NCBI GenBank assembly: GCA_033065855.1
Contig: JAVXUO010003027.1
Location: forward strand, 157,045 to 221,044
Length of the DNA stretch: 64,000 nucleotides
From: Escallonia rubra
Taxonomy: Eukaryota; Streptophyta; Magnoliopsida; Escalloniales; Escalloniaceae
Direction of reading: 5' to 3'
The stretch's first letter is position 1, and each line of letters opens with the position of its first letter. Shown here piece by piece: positions 60,568 to 64,000 of the stretch. The position numbers and the translations under genes are program-made. The notes under the pieces were generated by a model that saw only the letters and a list, made by a program, of their open reading frames with translations, was not told where the DNA came from and searched no databases.

Positions 60568-63155
60568 TGTAACACCTGGAACTTTTAGGTGTCGAAAATT
60601 TTTTATTTTTACCTTAATCTAATTAAATTGGGGTATTTTCGTAATGTTAAAGGTTGTGGGTAAAGTTAGGAATAAGTGACTAAAGTGCAAGGGGTTTTTT
60701 AATTCTTTCTAGGGTTAGTATAAATACCCTATTATAGTCTCTAGCCGTCATAGACAATTCAGTAAGCCTCCTTGTACGTAAAAGCCAGAGAGTGAAAGAG
60801 AGAGAAAGACGAAGCTTCTAGGGCAAAAAGTTTCAAGGTAAATCCTAAGTCTCTTATCTCTAATTTTAGCTATTATTTGGGTGTTTTAAATTATGGTTTC
60901 GGGTGTGTTTTAGAGGGGTATTAATGTGTAAGTGCTAGGGTTTGTGTGTGTATTGTCTGTGTTTCAGAGGGTGAGATGTGGGTGTGTTTGGGAAGAAGGC
61001 TATTCTAGATCACAACATAAGAGTGGGTTAGAGTTTTTATCATATCTCTTTTATTACTAATTAAATTAAGATAATTTTGTAATTTCTGAAAATTTAATTG
61101 TGTCACCTTCAACTTTGTACTTTTGAGTTTTCTCAGAATCTCATGTTTGTACATTGAAAAATGACCTTAAAATCAATTCATTGTAGAAATCCAGAATTTT
61201 TAGTTTTTGATAGCAACTTCGATTTGTCATAAAACATTAATTACTCATGGGTTTTTTGTGCAATTTATATTTCTAGAAACCTCATAAAGTATTCTTCAAA
61301 TTGTAGTTTTGAGTCTTCTGAGATTCATAGTATTTTAGCTCTAAAATAATCATTGAACAAAACTAGTCTGCACAGAGATGTGTTGTGTCTATTAGCCACT
61401 TCGATTTACTATAGAAAAGTCATTACATGTTTGATTTTTGTAAACCTTATATTTATGAAAACCTCAGTAAGTCTACTTTAACTTTTTAATTTTGAGTTTT
61501 TTAATATTCATCATTTTTGTTCCTCAAAATGGTCAATCTATAAAACTAGGGTTTGCTGAAAAATGATGTTTCTGGAATTACATATCAGTCCATTGCCCAA
61601 AACATTTTAAGTCATTTCTGAGCATATTTGACCAAAGTGCAAAACTAAAACCCCCGTTAGTTTTACAAAACCTACATTGTGGAATTTTCTGAGATTTTTC
61701 TAGGCCTGCGAAAAATATGAAATGGTTTTATTTTTAAAACAAGTTTTTGAGTTATTTGACATAGTAAAAAAACTTGCTTTTTGCCGAAAATTTTAGAATG
61801 ATCTGATCTTACTGAGATTCTTGAGTGCCAAAAATTTCACAGCATTCCGGTGTCATTTGATATACTTTTAAAATGAGATCCTTGGCGCTTAACTTAAGGA
61901 GCGGTTAAGGGTTCCGAACAGAAAATTCCCAGAAGGTTCTTTTTGTTTGAAACACCCACCTAATCATTTAAAAGAGTTTTTGGAGTTTTTTTTTTTTTTT
62001 TTTTTGATGTAGTGGTGTGTTAAGCATTAGGGGTATATTTGGCACAAGTTTGGGGGCATTTGGTAATTTTTAATACGAGGGATAATTTGATAATTTTACA
62101 TACCCAGTGAGTGGGTCGTTCTCAGAGGAAGAGTGAGTGGTTACAAGGCTTATGATATTATAGAATAATTTGTATTCTGATAATTGAAATGTTTCGTTTA
62201 GGTTAACAAAGGAGTGTCCAGTTAAGACTAGCTTAGCTTCGGATCCAGGTAAAGAATTCTATCCGAACCTCATTTCATTACTCTGATTTCAAATGCTTAT
62301 AATAAAAGTTTTACAAATCACATTGAATGTTGAATTTTATGATTGATATAAAAATATTTTTCAATTGCCCGTGAAACCCTAATTTGAGTCGTATAGCGAT
62401 CGTTTGGAATTTTTGTTCATTCTCATTTGTTAATTGATTCAATCATCGTAAAAATATTTTCAATTGTATTTATTTCTTCTAAATATTGACATGAGTTAGT
62501 AATCCTGAGAGTTATAAGGATGGTGCGTATTGTTGGAGTTATAAGGACGGTCTGTTGGTTGGGTTAAACTAGTACTTAAATGGACTAGTCAGTGTGCATA
62601 TGCATATGTAAAGTGTATCGAGCACTGTCGGGGTGGCTTTGCTTGTTTTTATTTTATTGTGCCTAAAATATTTTGAAATAACTATTGATTTGAGGAATTG
62701 AGTTGATACTCATCCCTATGTTTATATTAAAATTGGCATTGGTTTTATTTGAAAATCATTTTAAAAATTATCATTTGACTGTAAATGTAAAATCGTCTTA
62801 ATCGTTTTGTTGTTTTTAATCCTTGATCAATCTTACTGGGTTCTCAAAAGCCCACTCTCATTTGACTTCCTTTCCACAGGTGATAACCAGTATTAGGTTG
62901 AGGTTGCCTGAGAAGGATTAGAGCCGAGTGAGTGAATTTAATTTTTAGTATTGATCATTAAGACCCCTGTGCGGGTAAACTCCTCTAGCTTGTTGGTTAG
63001 GTTTAAATTGATTTGAGGAATTGTAATGATTAGAAGCTCTTATCTAAGTGTTAAAGTTGGTTATTTGATACAAGGTCTGTACGTCTTTAAGTAGTGATTA
63101 TTTTAACGTTCCGGGAATTCAAGGTATTAAAGCTCCAAATTTTTGGGGTGTTACA
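60568..63155 (+). mobile_element. Probable solo LTR, 2.6 kb
   Basis: It starts TGTAACACC and ends GGTGTTACA, giving the TG...CA ends and short inverted repeat of an LTR; TGTAACACC is common in long Ty3/gypsy LTRs. A TATA box (TATAAATA, 60719-60726) is followed by GTCTCTAGCCGTC and a purine-rich leader, as in an LTR promoter. No internal domain, primer-binding site or second LTR is adjacent. The flanks GGCAT and GGTGT are not a clean 5-bp duplication, so the boundaries need support from other copies. A T run of about 21 lies at 61989-62008. Confidence 0.55.
60719..60726 (+). promoter_or_regulatory. TATA box of the probable LTR promoter
   Basis: TATAAATA, about 150 bases into the LTR, upstream of GTCTCTAGCC. 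Confidence 0.45.
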
Positions 63156-64000
63156 GGTGTGACCCCCCAAGGTGTGTCACGTAAATGTGTAATAAAATAC
63201 GCCATATGAATCTGAGTCTAGTCATTGTACGAGCATCAGCCCAGTCACTCTTATAGATGCTTGAAATCTCACATTTTTAGTGCTCCGAAGAGTTCCTTTG
63301 GTGTTTTTTTTTTAACCTTAATATTTTGGCAAAGAGGGGCTCCCAAACTTGGAGCCACCTTTGTGTACCAGGTCAAGTCTAAGCATAAGTCCGCCCGACC
63401 ATATGCATGACGTAGATGTTGCATGATTTTAAACTATTGATCAGGCCTATTTAGAACCGTTGAATAAGGAGGGACGATGCAATAATAGAAGTATATTTTT
63501 CTCGTGTGTCTGGCTCTTTGGAAAAGGAATTGATACGAACGTTGGAGGGTTGCGTTAGGTCTTCGAGCGGTATCTCTCAAACTTTTTCCGGGACAAATTC
63601 AAGGAAGCTTCCCAGCAGCAGTTATGCACATCAGCCAGCTGTATTCCCGACCTCATTAAGTTCTGAAAAAACATCCTGGTACAAAGCAGTGTCCCTCCAT
63701 TTTCGAGATAATTCAGGGGGCTTTTGGATTTCTCAGCATTCCCTTGTCAACGTGAGGGCGCATAGTTTGTAATGTACTGCAATTTTCTCGATTGTATTGT
63801 CTTCTTCCATTATATTTTATTATATGCTTTGTCTTACATATTACTAGTCACCGTGTGGAAAGTTGTAGGACTAACAGCCATTATGATTTGCCAAAGATTG
63901 TGCTAAGACATCTGTTAGGTGGACCATATAAGACATCTGTCATTAACTTCATGCTTAATTGGGCAACATTTTCTCATAAAAATTTTAATTTGCAAATTTA
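63156..64000. other. Unassigned right edge
   Basis: A stretch of mixed composition. An 88-codon frame at 63506-63772 (serine-rich) has no recognised family. TGTAATAAAATACG near 63186 could be a polyadenylation-type signal. No firm call. Confidence 0.3.

Overview
The window is nuclear DNA of a flowering plant, probably a eudicot. It is AT-rich and almost entirely nested transposable elements, and it holds transposase and domain types that are plant-typical (FAR1-type Mutator transposase, plant mobile domain, En/Spm TNP2 and Transposase_24, Helitron CTAG termini, Tekay-like chromovirus). The species cannot be named from sequence alone. No intact ordinary host gene was found. Host-derived sequence consists of two berberine-bridge-enzyme-like (BBE-like) fragments, an FCP1-like phosphatase fragment inside a transposon, and one unrecognised captured exon.

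Layout. 1-6171 is the right part of a large Mutator-like element (A): the 3' tip of a FAR1-type transposase on +, a 167-bp tandem array, a convergent plant-mobile-domain/Ulp1-protease gene on - (frameshift plus stop), then a long terminal region carrying promoter, non-coding exon, splice donor and palindromes, ending at a TA microsatellite. 6195-9267 is a Helitron inserted in that microsatellite. 9707-14469 (+) and 16393-about 25460 (-) are two Helitrons of one family; the second holds a CACTA deletion derivative (19846-24400). 27190-27393 is the 5' end of a BBE-like gene cut by a hAT-type end. 28675-about 34250 is element B, related to A, with an intact 766-codon FAR1-type transposase. 34360-35096 is a small hAT-type element with an 8-bp target duplication. 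35739-37257 and 50034-51130 are Mutator-type elements with perfect 9-bp duplications; 51772-53179 is a related-looking element filled with a minisatellite. 40634 to about 45900 is a decayed Tekay-like chromovirus, followed by a Copia remnant and, at 47900, the 3' part of a BBE-like gene. 56966-59480 (C) and 59523-60427 (D) are non-autonomous elements separated only by (AT)n. 60568-63155 looks like a solo LTR.

The main observation is that A, B, C and D share three traits: a terminus close to GGGAGCYGATCC, (TA)n directly at every terminus that is present, and subterminal arrays of roughly 19-25 bp palindromes whose sequence differs between elements. A and B supply the coding capacity. In A, two convergent genes (transposase; plant mobile domain plus Ulp1) lie between the 167-bp array and terminal regions. 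The terminal region at A's right end and that at B's left end are homologous and each carries a TATA box, an untranslated first exon and a GTAAGT donor. This suggests a microsatellite-targeting Mutator lineage in which one terminal-repeat promoter and exon serves either gene.
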